Source: Fictibacillus gelatini DSM 15865 (GTDB lineage Bacteria; Bacillota; Bacilli; Bacillales; Fictibacillaceae). Taken from it: a DNA stretch of 64,000 bases. Position numbers and translations under genes: made by a program. The notes under the pieces are model-generated. The model was not told the DNA's origin. It saw only the letters and a list, made by a program, of their open reading frames with translations, and ran no database searches. The stretch covers positions 157,503 through 221,502 of the forward strand of contig NZ_AUMP01000003.1 in assembly GCF_000430745.1 (NCBI RefSeq). The letters run 5' to 3'. Positions within the stretch are counted from its first letter, which is position 1. The number at the start of each line of letters is the position of its first letter. Positions 1 through 7,938 of the stretch are shown in pieces.

Positions 1-1
1 A

Positions 2-1483
2 AAGCTGCGAGAAATCGCCAGAAAACAAGACATCGCAACGACTTTTGATTGGGTATTGCTGCAAAAGAAACTAGATCCTGATTTTGATGCGAGCCTGTTT
101 TTTGAGCAATTATCGGTTGAGGGACATAATCTTCATCCAGGTGCAAAAACGAAACTCGGCATGGAACCGAAAGATGTGTTGCGCTATGCACCGGAATTTA
201 ATGGAGAAGCTGCAATTCAGTTTGCAGGTATTCGAAAAGATTATGCAGAGTTCGCTTTTATTGAGGAAAATACAAAGGATGTAAATGAATTTCTATTTAC
301 CGAGTATCCGACGTTACGAAAGGCGGTAGAGCAAGAATTTACAGCTCGAGGGCTTCGTGTGAACGATTTTATATTCGTTCCCGTGCATCCGTGGCAGTTG
401 AAAAACGCGATCCCCGTTATTTACAAACAAGAAATAGAAGAGGAGATTGTCGTTCCAATAGACGGATTTCAAGTTCCGGGCGGTGCAACCTCATCATTTC
501 GAACGGTCGTCCCTTTTAAAAATGGCGGTGTACCTAAACACGCCATAAAAGTGGCGGTCAATAGCCAGATGACGTCTACAGTTCGTTCCATATCTGCCAA
601 TACGACAAATAACGGGCCTGTCTTTACCCGAATCATTCGTTCCATTATGCAGCAAGAATCGGAGTTGGCCGAGAAGTTTGTGCCAATTTGTGAATGTGCG
701 GGCTTCAATTTCAAGCTAAAAAAAACAGATATGAATCATCTAAAAAGTAGAAATCTGTCAGCGTTATTGCGTGAAAATGTAGAATCATTTACGGCTAAGG
801 ACGAGCTGGCCATCGTCGGTAGCTCGCTTTTTTCTGAATCGCCGATTACGGAAAAAATCATTTTCGCAGAACTCATTGAAACGTATGCGAAAGTAATAGA
901 CGAAACCTCCCTGCGTAGGGCTGCTTTTCGGTTCATCAGTGAATATGTTTCGATCGCGTTGCCGGGCTTTCTCACCCTTATGGTCAAGTATGGAATCGGT
1001 TTAGAAGGACATTTGCAAAATAGTATCATCATATTTAAAGACAGCCGCCCCGTTCGGATGCTTTTCCGTGATTGGGGAGGGGCAAGAATTTTTACAGACA
1101 GACTCCCAGTTGCTAATGTTAAAAAGGAATTTTATCCCGGTTCCGTAACGGTGACAAACATTCTAAACGAAATGCACAATAAAGTGTTTTATACGGTGTT
1201 TCAAAATCATTTCGGCGAACTGGTCATGCAGGCTTGCAAATATTTTGGGCTATCAGAAAGAGATTTATGGCAAGAGATTTATCGAATTTGCGAGCGCGTG
1301 TTTGCTGATTTAGAGTCCTTGCCAGAATATAAAGAAAACGTCCGTGTTGACAGAAAAGCATTGTACCGGCCGGAAGTCGATCATAAAGCATTGGTAAAAA
1401 TGAGGTTAGCCCCCGCTGGAAAAGATTATTCTTACGCCACTGTTCCGAATCCGCTTCACGAATTCTGGAAAACGGAAAAATGA
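2..1483 (+). CDS. IucA/IucC-family siderophore synthetase (5' end outside window)
   Basis: NIS synthetase that condenses a carboxylate (typically citrate or its derivatives) with an amine or amino alcohol using ATP. The reading frame is open to the window edge, so the N-terminal part is missing; about 493 codons are visible of a family that usually has about 580-620 residues. Seen: the conserved EGHNLHPGAKTKLGM nucleotide-binding segment near the visible start, the PVHPWQ motif, and a FRDWGG segment in the C-terminal half. It overlaps the downstream MFS gene by 4 bases (ATGA), so the two are translationally coupled. Family assignment is firm; the product is inferred from the neighbouring exporter and decarboxylase to be a staphyloferrin B-, achromobactin- or vibrioferrin-like carboxylate siderophore. 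Any Fur box would lie upstream of the window. Confidence 0.9.
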   Translation, partial: KLREIARKQDIATTFDWVLLQKKLDPDFDASLFFEQLSVEGHNLHPGAKTKLGMEPKDVLRYAPEFNGEAAIQFAGIRKDYAEFAFIEENTKDVNEFLFTEYPTLRKAVEQEFTARGLRVNDFIFVPVHPWQLKNAIPVIYKQEIEEEIVVPIDGFQVPGGATSSFRTVVPFKNGGVPKHAIKVAVNSQMTSTVRSISANTTNNGPVFTRIIRSIMQQESELAEKFVPICECAGFNFKLKKTDMNHLKSRNLSALLRENVESFTAKDELAIVGSSLFSESPITEKIIFAELIETYAKVIDETSLRRAAFRFISEYVSIALPGFLTLMVKYGIGLEGHLQNSIIIFKDSRPVRMLFRDWGGARIFTDRLPVANVKKEFYPGSVTVTNILNEMHNKVFYTVFQNHFGELVMQACKYFGLSERDLWQEIYRICERVFADLESLPEYKENVRVDRKALYRPEVDHKALVKMRLAPAGKDYSYATVPNPLHEFWKTEK

Positions 1484-2709
1484 GGCCAATGGAACGGATC
1501 GAAGTTCAGCATAAATCATCACGACTTGCGCTTCACTCAAAGTCGTTCACCATTTTTATGGCCGGAAGTTTCGTTACACGGATAGGAGATTGGCTGGATT
1601 TAGTTGTGTTAAATTGGGCAGTATTGCAATTTACGAATTCGCCGCTCCATTTAGGGCTGATGAACGCATGCCGATTAGCCCCTACTTTTTTCTTTAGTGT
1701 CCCGGCAGGCATATTGGCAGATCGATATGATAGAAGAAAACTATTAATATCGATTCAAATAGGGACAATACTATTGACGTTTTGCCTTGGTTATCTTGCC
1801 GGGGCAAAGCCGCCTTTTTGGCTTTTTGCCATGGTTGTAGCAGTAAGATCCAGTCTGGCGGCAATGGACACGCCGATCCGAAATGCACTCTTGCCGAGTC
1901 TTGTCTCGGAGCGCTCGATAGCGAGTGCAATCGCGATTAATACTTCGGTCATTAATCTTTCCCGCATGATTGGACCGGCGATTGCCGGAGCCTTGCTTCC
2001 GGTTATCGGCATTGCCCATTTATTTTATATGAATGCGGTCGCCACTTTTGGCGTACTGTTTTCTTTATGTGCCATACGTTATTCTCCAATCCCGAATCGG
2101 AATCAAAAGAAAGGAGAGAAAGCGACGCTCCGGGAAGCTGCAGGCTTTATCAAATCCCACCCGGTGGTCCAATCTTTGCTTTTATTGGCGATTGTACCAA
2201 TGGTATTCGGATTTCCTTACACTACGTTGATGCCGTTATTTTCAAGGGATCTTTTACAGCTAGGGCCAGAGGGATTTGGAATGCTTTTAACGATTTCATC
2301 CATTGGGGCAATAGTTGGAACGACCTGGCTTTCTTTTGGGAAAGAAGTGAAACGGCCGGGAAAGTGGCTGATTGGTTCCATAATGGCCTTTGGGCTTTCT
2401 TTACTTTTGTTTATAGGGATTCAAAATGTTCCAATCGCGGGAGTAGCGATGTTCTTTGTTGGATTATCAAGCCAAATTTATCGGACGATGAGCCGGATTA
2501 CGTTGCAGTTGCAAGTTCCGGACGGGATGAGGGGACGAATATTGAGCATCGCCTTAATGGATAGAGGGTTTATTCCGTTAGGAGCGATCATGATAGGCGC
2601 TATTGCTGCACAGGCCGGAGCGTTGCTGGCAGGTATCGTAATGGGATTAGGATGTATTGTAACAACTTTCTTGATTGCAGTAAGCAGACGGCAAATTTGG
2701 AAAATGTAA
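1480..2709 (+). CDS. MFS transporter, probable siderophore exporter
   Basis: 409-residue, 12-helix major facilitator protein of the MFS_3 (enterobactin exporter-like) type. The ADRYDRRKLL loop between helices 2 and 3 and a central cytoplasmic loop rich in K/R are visible. It starts inside the last codons of the siderophore synthetase (ATGA overlap) and is followed within 20 bases by the decarboxylase, so all three belong to one operon. SbnD and PvsC occupy equivalent places in staphyloferrin B and vibrioferrin loci. Export of the finished siderophore is therefore the likely job; substrate is inferred from context only. Confidence 0.82.
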   Translation: MRPMERIEVQHKSSRLALHSKSFTIFMAGSFVTRIGDWLDLVVLNWAVLQFTNSPLHLGLMNACRLAPTFFFSVPAGILADRYDRRKLLISIQIGTILLTFCLGYLAGAKPPFWLFAMVVAVRSSLAAMDTPIRNALLPSLVSERSIASAIAINTSVINLSRMIGPAIAGALLPVIGIAHLFYMNAVATFGVLFSLCAIRYSPIPNRNQKKGEKATLREAAGFIKSHPVVQSLLLLAIVPMVFGFPYTTLMPLFSRDLLQLGPEGFGMLLTISSIGAIVGTTWLSFGKEVKRPGKWLIGSIMAFGLSLLLFIGIQNVPIAGVAMFFVGLSSQIYRTMSRITLQLQVPDGMRGRILSIALMDRGFIPLGAIMIGAIAAQAGALLAGIVMGLGCIVTTFLIAVSRRQIWKM

Positions 2710-2729
2710 TAGAGGAAAGAGGTAATAAA

Positions 2730-3956
2730 ATGATAGAAAATATAGTGAAATCTTTGAAGCAAGAGCGGGAGCAGCCTTTTTGCGCCTATATCTATGACAT
2801 GCCAAAATTGCGTCGGCATGTGAACAAGTTAATTGAAAGCCTCCCCTCAGCATGCCGATTATTTTATGCAATAAAAGCCAACTCAGATGAGACTCTATTA
2901 AAAGCGCTGGCACCAATTGTTCACGGGTTTGAAGTAGCATCGCTAGGGGAGATCGAGAAAGTGCGGGCCGTCGATGAGAGCATTCCGATTTTGTTTGGAG
3001 GGCCAGGAAAAACGAAAGAAGAGATTGAAGGAGCAATTGATCACGGGGTCACTTTCCTTCATGTCGAGAGCCTGCACGAATTACAGTTGGTTAACTATAT
3101 AGCAGCTCAAAAAAGGACATCCATATCCATTTTACTGCGGGTCAACCTGCGCAACTCCGTTCCAAACGCTCAGTTAAAAATGTCAGGAGTTCCGAGCCAA
3201 TTTGGAGTGGATGAAGAAGAAGTGTCTGGAGCAATCGACTTAGTGCGCTGCTTGCCGAATGTCAGGCTTTTCGGCTTTCATTTTCACGCAATGTCAAATA
3301 ACTTGGATCCAGCCGCCCACGTGCACTTCATCGATCATTGTTTTGAAAAGGCAAAAATATGGGGAAAAGAATGGGATTTAGACCTTTCTTATATCAATGT
3401 AGGCGGAGGAATCGGAATCAACTATCAAATGGTAGAAGAGCAATTTAATTGGGATAATTTTATTTTGCGGCTGGAAAAAATACTGGAGAAGCATAGCGAT
3501 GCCAACTGGCAAACGATTTTTGAATGTGGCCGCTATATTGCGTCTTCGTGCGGTTACTATGCAGCAGAAGTATTGGATATTAAACAAAATCATGGCCGCT
3601 ATTTTTGTATCGTCCGCGGAGGGAGCCATCATCTTAGACTTCCAGCTGCCTGGAAACAGAGTCATCCGTTTACGATCGTACCGATAGAGGAGTGGCCATA
3701 CCCTTTTAAGCGTCCTGAAGTAAATGAATCAACGATTACGGTTGCGGGGGAACTGTGTACACCGAATGATGTACTGGCAAGAAATGTCCCCATTTCACGA
3801 TTGCGCGTTGGAGATATTCTTTTATTCAGCTACGCGGGAGCATACGGCTGGTCGATTTCGCATCATGATTTTCTTACGCATCCGCACCCAGAGCATATTT
3901 ATTTAGATTCCGAACCTATAAATGAAGCGGATGAGAAATTGGTTGAGTCACGTTAA
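2730..3956 (+). CDS. PLP-dependent decarboxylase of siderophore biosynthesis (SbnH/PvsE-like)
   Basis: 408-residue fold-type III PLP enzyme of the diaminopimelate/ornithine decarboxylase family. The PLP lysine lies in FYAIKANSD (about K49), the glycine-rich phosphate loop reads NVGGGIGINY, and the C-terminal part has ELCTPNDV and GAYG motifs. An ATG at 2730 is preceded by AGAGGAAAGAGGT and is preferred over the upstream in-frame codon at 2652, which lies inside the MFS gene. In staphyloferrin B, achromobactin and vibrioferrin pathways a homologous enzyme decarboxylates an amino-acid-citrate intermediate. A second member of this family, lysA, is present at 34134, so this copy is unlikely to be the lysine-pathway enzyme. 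Confidence 0.85.
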   Translation: MIENIVKSLKQEREQPFCAYIYDMPKLRRHVNKLIESLPSACRLFYAIKANSDETLLKALAPIVHGFEVASLGEIEKVRAVDESIPILFGGPGKTKEEIEGAIDHGVTFLHVESLHELQLVNYIAAQKRTSISILLRVNLRNSVPNAQLKMSGVPSQFGVDEEEVSGAIDLVRCLPNVRLFGFHFHAMSNNLDPAAHVHFIDHCFEKAKIWGKEWDLDLSYINVGGGIGINYQMVEEQFNWDNFILRLEKILEKHSDANWQTIFECGRYIASSCGYYAAEVLDIKQNHGRYFCIVRGGSHHLRLPAAWKQSHPFTIVPIEEWPYPFKRPEVNESTITVAGELCTPNDVLARNVPISRLRVGDILLFSYAGAYGWSISHHDFLTHPHPEHIYLDSEPINEADEKLVESR

Positions 3957-4000
3957 TCTTTAATGGCATACATTATTGGCAAAACGAAAACGAATTTAAA

Positions 4001-4032
4001 AAGCTCACCCTGCTTTGGTGAGCTTATTTTAT
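4001..4032 (+). terminator. Terminator of the siderophore operon
   Basis: Inverted repeat AAGCTCACC (4001-4009) and GGTGAGCTT (4017-4025) with a 7-base loop, followed by ATTTTATT. It ends the siderophore transcript before the oppositely oriented DUF1259 gene. Confidence 0.8.
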
Positions 4033-4071
4033 TAAAAATTTTTTGCATGGTTCTTTTCAATTTATATAAAT

Positions 4072-4479
4072 TTAGCCTCTTAAGACTCTAAATGCGTCCC
4101 TGACTTTTCTAGCAAATTCTAATGGCGGTTCAACCGATTCGAAATGCATGTACATCGCCCGAGGTTCTTCAAATAACCAGTGGTTATGCAATGCAGTAAC
4201 AATAATATTTCGTTTGCGAAGTTCGGTCATTAATGGATTTGCTTCCGCTTGCAAAAGCACAGTTTCCCCTAAATTTAACGCTCTGCCATTTCGGTCAACG
4301 TCTTCGAAAGAAAAAAATTGAGGAATCACTAACGGAGATTTAGCACGGCGTCCAAGAATGGTGAAATTTAACGTGCGGAATTTTTGTACAAGGCATACTC
4401 CATTTTCATCTAAACTGCCCATTCCACCTAGAATTCTAGCAAATTCCTGGCAAAGGCTTTTACGACTTTCCCAATTCAT
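4072..4479 (-). CDS. DUF1259 (LppY/LpqO-like) protein
   Basis: 135-residue soluble protein matching the C-terminal half of the DUF1259/LppY-LpqO family: a segment around LLQAEANPLMTELRKRNI, then VTALHNHWLFEEPRAMYMH. Family members of this short single-domain form are common in Bacillus; function is unknown. The start codon follows AAGGAGGG. No signal peptide is seen. It stands alone between the siderophore operon and the cobalamin riboswitch, so context gives no clear role. Confidence 0.75.
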   Translation of the reverse strand: MNWESRKSLCQEFARILGGMGSLDENGVCLVQKFRTLNFTILGRRAKSPLVIPQFFSFEDVDRNGRALNLGETVLLQAEANPLMTELRKRNIIVTALHNHWLFEEPRAMYMHFESVEPPLEFARKVRDAFRVLRG

Positions 4480-4617
4480 AAAAAGCCCTCCTTACAACTT
4501 TATTTTAAAAAGATAGATTTTATCTTTTGTTACTACATATATGCATGACTCTCTTACGATGAGAGGGCAAAAGGTAAGTGAAACAGTGGAATTATAAACT
4601 TGTGATAGAAAAAAGAA

Positions 4618-4646
4618 TTGGGTTATTGAAGAATTTTTGGTACTAT
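4618..4646 (+). promoter_or_regulatory. Sigma-A promoter for the cobalamin riboswitch/Ni-Co transporter
   Basis: TTGGGT (4618-4623), a 17-base spacer, and TACTAT (4641-4646). It lies just ahead of the riboswitch aptamer, which would begin within about 20 bases of the predicted transcription start. Confidence 0.6.
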
Positions 4647-4664
4647 AAAAATAGAAAATTATAT

Positions 4665-4860
4665 AAGACAACCAGGTGCCCTTGTAAGACAAGGGGTAAC
4701 AGGGAATCGGGTGGAAATCCCGAGCGGTCCCGCCACTGTAATTGAGGAGTGCTCTATCATTCATGTCACTTAACTTCAACGTTAGGGAAGACGGTAGAGC
4801 GCCATGATTCAAAAGCCAGGAGACCTACCTGTGTTGTAGCACCAATACGGCCTTCGCGGA
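4665..4860 (+). promoter_or_regulatory. Cobalamin (B12) riboswitch
   Basis: Adenosylcobalamin aptamer upstream of the Ni/Co transporter. Seen: the 5' pairing region with CCAGGTGCCC, the GGGAATCGGGTGGAAATCCC segment, the core GGTCCCGCCACTGTA and the B12 box GCCAGGAGACCTACCTG (about 4815-4831). A peripheral hairpin fills 4750-4800 and a C/G-rich hairpin follows the B12 box. The 507-base stretch 4480-4986 is otherwise only promoter, riboswitch and terminator. By analogy, B12 binding favours the terminator at 4931 and switches off cobalt import. Confidence 0.95.
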
Positions 4861-4930
4861 AAGGAGAGGTGTACTCGATGTAAGCGACAATCATATTCTG
4901 CCCTTTTGTCGTTTTAACTTAAGTACTCAT

Positions 4931-4958
4931 CCTCAATCTGTCTCAGGTTGAGGATTTT
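4931..4958 (+). terminator. Riboswitch expression-platform terminator
   Basis: Ten-base-pair stem CCTCAATCTG (4931-4940) with CAGGTTGAGG (4944-4953), loop TCT, then ATTTTTACGTTTTT. It lies between the cobalamin aptamer and the ribosome binding site AGGAGGGA of the transporter, so it is the likely off-state structure. Confidence 0.85.
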
Positions 4959-4986
4959 TACGTTTTTATAAGAGGAGGGATTTTTA

Positions 4987-5787
4987 ATGGAAACGCTATC
5001 ACTTTTTTTGCTAGTTTTTACGTTAGGTCTCAGGCATGGATTAGATGCGGATCATCTTGCGTTTATTGATGGACAAACCCGATACAATTGGCGAATGGGC
5101 AGCCCATTTGCGCGCTGGGTCGGAACATTATTTTCGCTCGGACATGGGGGAATGGTAGCTGTTACAGCCGGCATTTTAGGAATTGTGATGAAGAACTTTT
5201 CGTTCCCGTCGTATTTTGATCATTTTGCATCGTGGGTATCGATTATTTCTTTATTTCTCATTGGTACGCTAAATACGTATAATCTATTGCGAACCCGAAA
5301 GAGTAACGAAGAATTTCATCTAAGTGGATTAAAGGGAAAATTTATTCCGAAAGTCGCACGGGGAACTACGAACCCCCTTCTTATTGTTTTAGTCGGGGCG
5401 TTATTTGCTTTAGCGGCTGAAACCGTGAGTCAAACGGCTGTCTGGTCTTTGGCGGCAGGCAACAGGGGAGAATATACCCCTTTAATGCTAGGGATCGTTT
5501 TTATGTTCGGCATGATGATTACCGATACCATTGATTCGCTTATCGTTTATAAAATGGTCAATCAGTCAAGCCAACTTGGAAAATCTGCATCAAGACTAAT
5601 GGGCTGGGTAATTGTCATCCTCGCATACGGGGTTTCCTTCTATCTGGCATTTACCTACTTTAACCCATGGGCTGAACTCGATTTCGAAATCGTCGGAGTC
5701 ATTCTATTTATCTTCTTAGTTGCTACTTTCATTTTTGTAAGTGTTCGATCTAAAAGACAAAACGTAGAAATGAATACTTCGAATTAA
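4987..5787 (+). CDS. NiCoT-family nickel/cobalt permease
   Basis: 266-residue membrane protein of the HoxN/NixA/NicT family that imports Ni2+ or Co2+. The signature HX4DH of helix II is visible as RHGLDADH (H17, D22, H23), followed by AFIDGQTR, and further family motifs include LGHGG and DTIDS. About seven to eight hydrophobic segments are present. Expression behind a B12 riboswitch argues that cobalt for cobalamin synthesis is the physiological substrate. The gene is alone in its transcript; a terminator follows at 5794. Confidence 0.9.
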   Translation: METLSLFLLVFTLGLRHGLDADHLAFIDGQTRYNWRMGSPFARWVGTLFSLGHGGMVAVTAGILGIVMKNFSFPSYFDHFASWVSIISLFLIGTLNTYNLLRTRKSNEEFHLSGLKGKFIPKVARGTTNPLLIVLVGALFALAAETVSQTAVWSLAAGNRGEYTPLMLGIVFMFGMMITDTIDSLIVYKMVNQSSQLGKSASRLMGWVIVILAYGVSFYLAFTYFNPWAELDFEIVGVILFIFLVATFIFVSVRSKRQNVEMNTSN

Positions 5788-5793
5788 GTGAAG

Positions 5794-5829
5794 AAGCTCT
5801 GACAACTTTTTTGGTCAGAGCTTTTTATA
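5794..5829 (+). terminator. Terminator of the Ni/Co transporter
   Basis: AAGCTCTGAC (5794-5803) pairs with GTCAGAGCTT (5814-5823) and is followed by a T run. Confidence 0.85.
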
Positions 5830-5866
5830 TTGAAAAATCTATCTTTAAATGAAGAGAGGAATAGAA

Positions 5867-5965
5867 ATGAGAAAACAACAAGGTTATGATTACATTGAAC
5901 GATGGAAAAAATTAATGGTAGAGCATGTTGTGCAGCATACGGTAAACATTATATTACAAAGGTGA
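5867..5965 (+). CDS. Small ORF (32 aa) preceding the DUF1232 gene
   Basis: ATG at 5867 sits behind GAAGAGAGG and opens a 32-codon frame beginning MRKQQGYDYIERWKK and ending in LQR. It ends 6 bases before the GTG of the DUF1232 gene, and its last codons form that gene's ribosome binding site (AAGGTGAGG). No family is recognised. It could be a real small amphipathic protein or only a coupling leader. The good ribosome binding site is the main evidence for translation. Confidence 0.45.
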   Translation: MRKQQGYDYIERWKKLMVEHVVQHTVNIILQR

Positions 5966-5971
5966 GGAAAA

Positions 5972-6358
5972 GTGGGCAATATAAATTTACGAAAGTGGAA
6001 GGTATATGCAAAAAAGCTAAAAGGCGAACTATATACGCTATATTTAGCCAATAAACATCCGAAAGTACCCTGGTATACGAAAATTTTTTCGATATGCGTC
6101 GTTGCGTATGCCTTCAGTCCGGTCGATCTCGTACCCGATTTCATACCTATTTTAGGCTACCTCGATGATTTAATTCTCGTACCGTTGGGGATTTATTTTG
6201 CCTTTAAGATGATGCCAGGTGATGTTGTGAAAGAATGCAGAAAAGAAGCGGAACGCCTGATGAATCAAGCGAAACCGAGGAACTGGATTACCGGAGGGCT
6301 GATTATCATCTTATGGATGCTTATTGCACTATGGATCATGGAAAGGCTATTCTTCTAA
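5972..6358 (+). CDS. DUF1232 (YkvA-like) membrane protein
   Basis: 128-residue protein with the DUF1232 signature AYAFSPVDLVPDFIPILGYLDD in its middle and a C-terminal transmembrane helix. Function of the family is not established. GTG start chosen because GGTGAGG lies at the right distance and no ATG fits. The gene is linked to the 32-codon ORF just upstream and ends at a bidirectional terminator shared with corA. Confidence 0.8.
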   Translation: MGNINLRKWKVYAKKLKGELYTLYLANKHPKVPWYTKIFSICVVAYAFSPVDLVPDFIPILGYLDDLILVPLGIYFAFKMMPGDVVKECRKEAERLMNQAKPRNWITGGLIIILWMLIALWIMERLFF

Positions 6359-6427
6359 GTAAGAGGATTGAGGGAAGCGCCTACTTGATAAAAAGAGATG
6401 TATTGACTCAGCAAAAATGATACAAAG

Positions 6428-6464
6428 AAAAACGAAGCGGATTGCCCGCTTCGTTTTTTATAAC
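6428..6464. terminator. Bidirectional terminator between DUF1232 gene and corA
   Basis: AAAAACGAAGCGG (6428-6440) pairs with CCGCTTCGTTTTT (6446-6458), giving A and T tracts on both sides so that it can act on either strand. The last codon of corA lies in its right arm. Confidence 0.85.
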
Positions 6465-7438
6465 AACTTATTTTTCTTAAAGTATTTCCACATAATCCAG
6501 ACTAATACGACCATTAATGCCAAAATGAAGATCGTTGAATAATGGGAACTTTGGAAAGGCAAAGGAACATTCATTCCGAAAAAGCCGGTTATAAAGGTTA
6601 ACGGCAGCATAATCGTCGAAATGATCGTCAAAACATTCAACTTTTCAGATGATTTCGCGCTAATGATGGAATAATACGTATCGAGCGCACTGTTGACAAG
6701 GTCCCTGTATGTTTCTGTAGCATCAGCGATCCGTTCCAAATGGTCAATCAAATCGGTGTAAAAGGGGACGTTCTCTTCACGAATATTAAATTTCCATCTT
6801 CCGTTGATCGTTAAAAATACTCTCCGCTGTGGAATAATGACGCGGCGAATTAAAATAATTGTCCGTTTTAACGCAAGAAATTCTTCCGTCACTTCTTTTA
6901 CTTCTTCGTCATACATTTCATCTTCTAATTCATCAATACGGGCGCTGATCCGGTCGAGAATCGGAAAGTATTCGTCTGTAATTCCGTCGATTAATGTATA
7001 TAAAAGGAAATCAGCGCCTTTATCCATATATTTCGTATGCTTATGACAAATTGCATCCATTTGGCCAAGCCATTTTAATTTATGTTTGTGAAGAGTAACA
7101 ACATAATTCGGGCCAACAAACACATTTAATTCCAATGTCGTAATTTCATTGTCGCTTTCTTCATTGTACCTGAGGGCATGGAGAACGAAAAACTTGTAGT
7201 CTTCGTAATCGTCCATTTTCGCCCGCGGGCTGTCATGAAGGCAATCTTCAATGGCCAATGGGTGAAAGCCAAATATATCAGCGATTTTATACAATTCGTT
7301 GCTTTTCACATCATATAAGTCAATCCACAACAAATTTTCTGGATTAGCTAAGTACGCATAAACTTGTGAAAGGTCAATATTACTTTGCATGCTCTTGTCA
7401 TTATGGTTGTAAAGATATGTTTTGATCAATCCATTCAC
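6458..7438 (-). CDS. corA: CorA magnesium transporter
   Basis: 326-residue CorA-type divalent cation channel. The long, mostly helical cytoplasmic domain is followed by two C-terminal transmembrane helices; the signature GMN lies in ITGFFGMNVPLPF (G at about 288) between them, and the basic tail KYFKKNKLL ends the protein. The start at 7438 follows GCGAGGTGA. It is the only full-length gene behind the M-box riboswitch at 7650-7809, so Mg2+ is the expected substrate, and a 33-codon ORF lies between riboswitch and start codon. Confidence 0.92.
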   Translation of the reverse strand: MNGLIKTYLYNHNDKSMQSNIDLSQVYAYLANPENLLWIDLYDVKSNELYKIADIFGFHPLAIEDCLHDSPRAKMDDYEDYKFFVLHALRYNEESDNEITTLELNVFVGPNYVVTLHKHKLKWLGQMDAICHKHTKYMDKGADFLLYTLIDGITDEYFPILDRISARIDELEDEMYDEEVKEVTEEFLALKRTIILIRRVIIPQRRVFLTINGRWKFNIREENVPFYTDLIDHLERIADATETYRDLVNSALDTYYSIISAKSSEKLNVLTIISTIMLPLTFITGFFGMNVPLPFQSSHYSTIFILALMVVLVWIMWKYFKKNKLL

Positions 7439-7455
7439 CTCGCTGTTTTCGAGGC

Positions 7456-7557
7456 TTAGATGTCACACCTACTTAAGGGAGAGAAAAAGACACCCGTTGC
7501 CTCTTTAGTATTTAACAGAAAACGATTCCTTATCCGATTGGGCCCATCAGCGTCCAT
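7456..7557 (-). CDS. 33-codon leader ORF between M-box and corA
   Basis: ATG at 7557 (minus strand) is preceded by a near-perfect ribosome binding site GGAGGTGAGGA directly after the M-box terminator. The frame runs 33 codons, starting MDADGPNRIRNRF and ending LSRCDI, and stops 17 bases before the corA start, whose own ribosome binding site is GCGAGGTGA. The frame can be extended upstream to 7692, but that extension reads through the terminator and aptamer and is not believable. No homologue is recognised. It could be a leader peptide tuning corA translation, or a small protein of its own. Confidence 0.55.
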   Translation of the reverse strand: MDADGPNRIRNRFLLNTKEATGVFFSPLSRCDI

Positions 7558-7573
7558 TTCCTCACCTCCAACG

Positions 7574-7605
7574 AAAAAACCCCTCTTTTTTGTAAAAAAG
7601 AAGGG
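7574..7605 (-). terminator. M-box riboswitch terminator
   Basis: On the minus strand CCCTTCTTTTTT pairs with AAAAAAGAGGGG (plus 7580-7591 and 7594-7605), followed by a run of six T. It lies between the M-box and the leader ORF, as expected of a Mg2+-induced termination signal. Confidence 0.85.
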
Positions 7606-7649
7606 CACTAACATACACATCAAAATAAAACCTATAATCAGGTTTATTT

Positions 7650-7809
7650 CGTCTCGATCTCCCCTCGCCCGAGCTTTAGCACTGTACAGCATAGGTTTAC
7701 ACCAGCTGCGTTAAGAAAAACCTTATTCCGATTTTTCCTGTTGACCCATTGGCGTCTCTCGACATTTTTGGGCAGCAGCGTATCTCTATACAGGAGCCTC
7801 ACCTAACAG
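7650..7809 (-). promoter_or_regulatory. M-box (ykoK leader) magnesium riboswitch
   Basis: Reading the minus strand, the conserved M-box blocks appear in order: TTAGGTGAGGCTCCT, ACGCTGCTGCCCAAAAATG, TCGAGAGACGCCAATGGG, CAGCTGGTG, GCTGTACAGTGCTAAAGCTC and GGGCGAGGGGAGATCGAG. These are the sequence elements of the Mg2+-binding aptamer found ahead of mgtE and corA genes in Firmicutes. High Mg2+ is expected to promote the terminator at 7574-7605 and lower corA expression. Confidence 0.96.
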
Positions 7810-7830
7810 AAGATATATTCAACTATTCAC

Positions 7831-7859
7831 ACTATATAAAACAGTTGGCGCGATGTCAA
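7831..7859 (-). promoter_or_regulatory. Sigma-A promoter of the M-box/corA transcript
   Basis: On the minus strand TTGACA (plus 7854-7859), 17 bases, TATAGT (plus 7831-7836). A near-consensus promoter whose start would lie about 15 bases ahead of the aptamer. Confidence 0.8.
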
Positions 7860-7904
7860 TGAGATTAAAATAAAAAAACTTAAAAATAAAGAATAGACAC
7901 TAAA

Positions 7905-7937
7905 TAGAAAAAGAAGCTCCAATTTCACAGGAGCTTC
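7905..7937 (-). terminator. Terminator of the 34-aa peptide gene
   Basis: On the minus strand GAAGCTCC and GGAGCTTC (plus 7930-7937 and 7913-7920) are separated by 9 bases and followed by TTTTTCTATTT. The stem begins one base after the stop codon of the 34-codon gene, which argues that gene is a dedicated transcript. Confidence 0.8.
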
Positions 7938-7938
7938 A

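Noticed and set aside
2067-2564. 165-codon plus-strand frame inside the siderophore exporter gene
   Set aside because: Out-of-frame shadow of a well-supported MFS gene, without a ribosome binding site.
4492-4812. 106-codon minus-strand frame upstream of the Ni/Co transporter
   Set aside because: It lies on the antisense of the cobalamin riboswitch and its promoter and has no ribosome binding site.
7456-7692. 78-codon minus-strand frame covering the M-box
   Set aside because: The part upstream of 7557 is riboswitch aptamer and terminator. Only the last 33 codons, with their own ribosome binding site, are kept.
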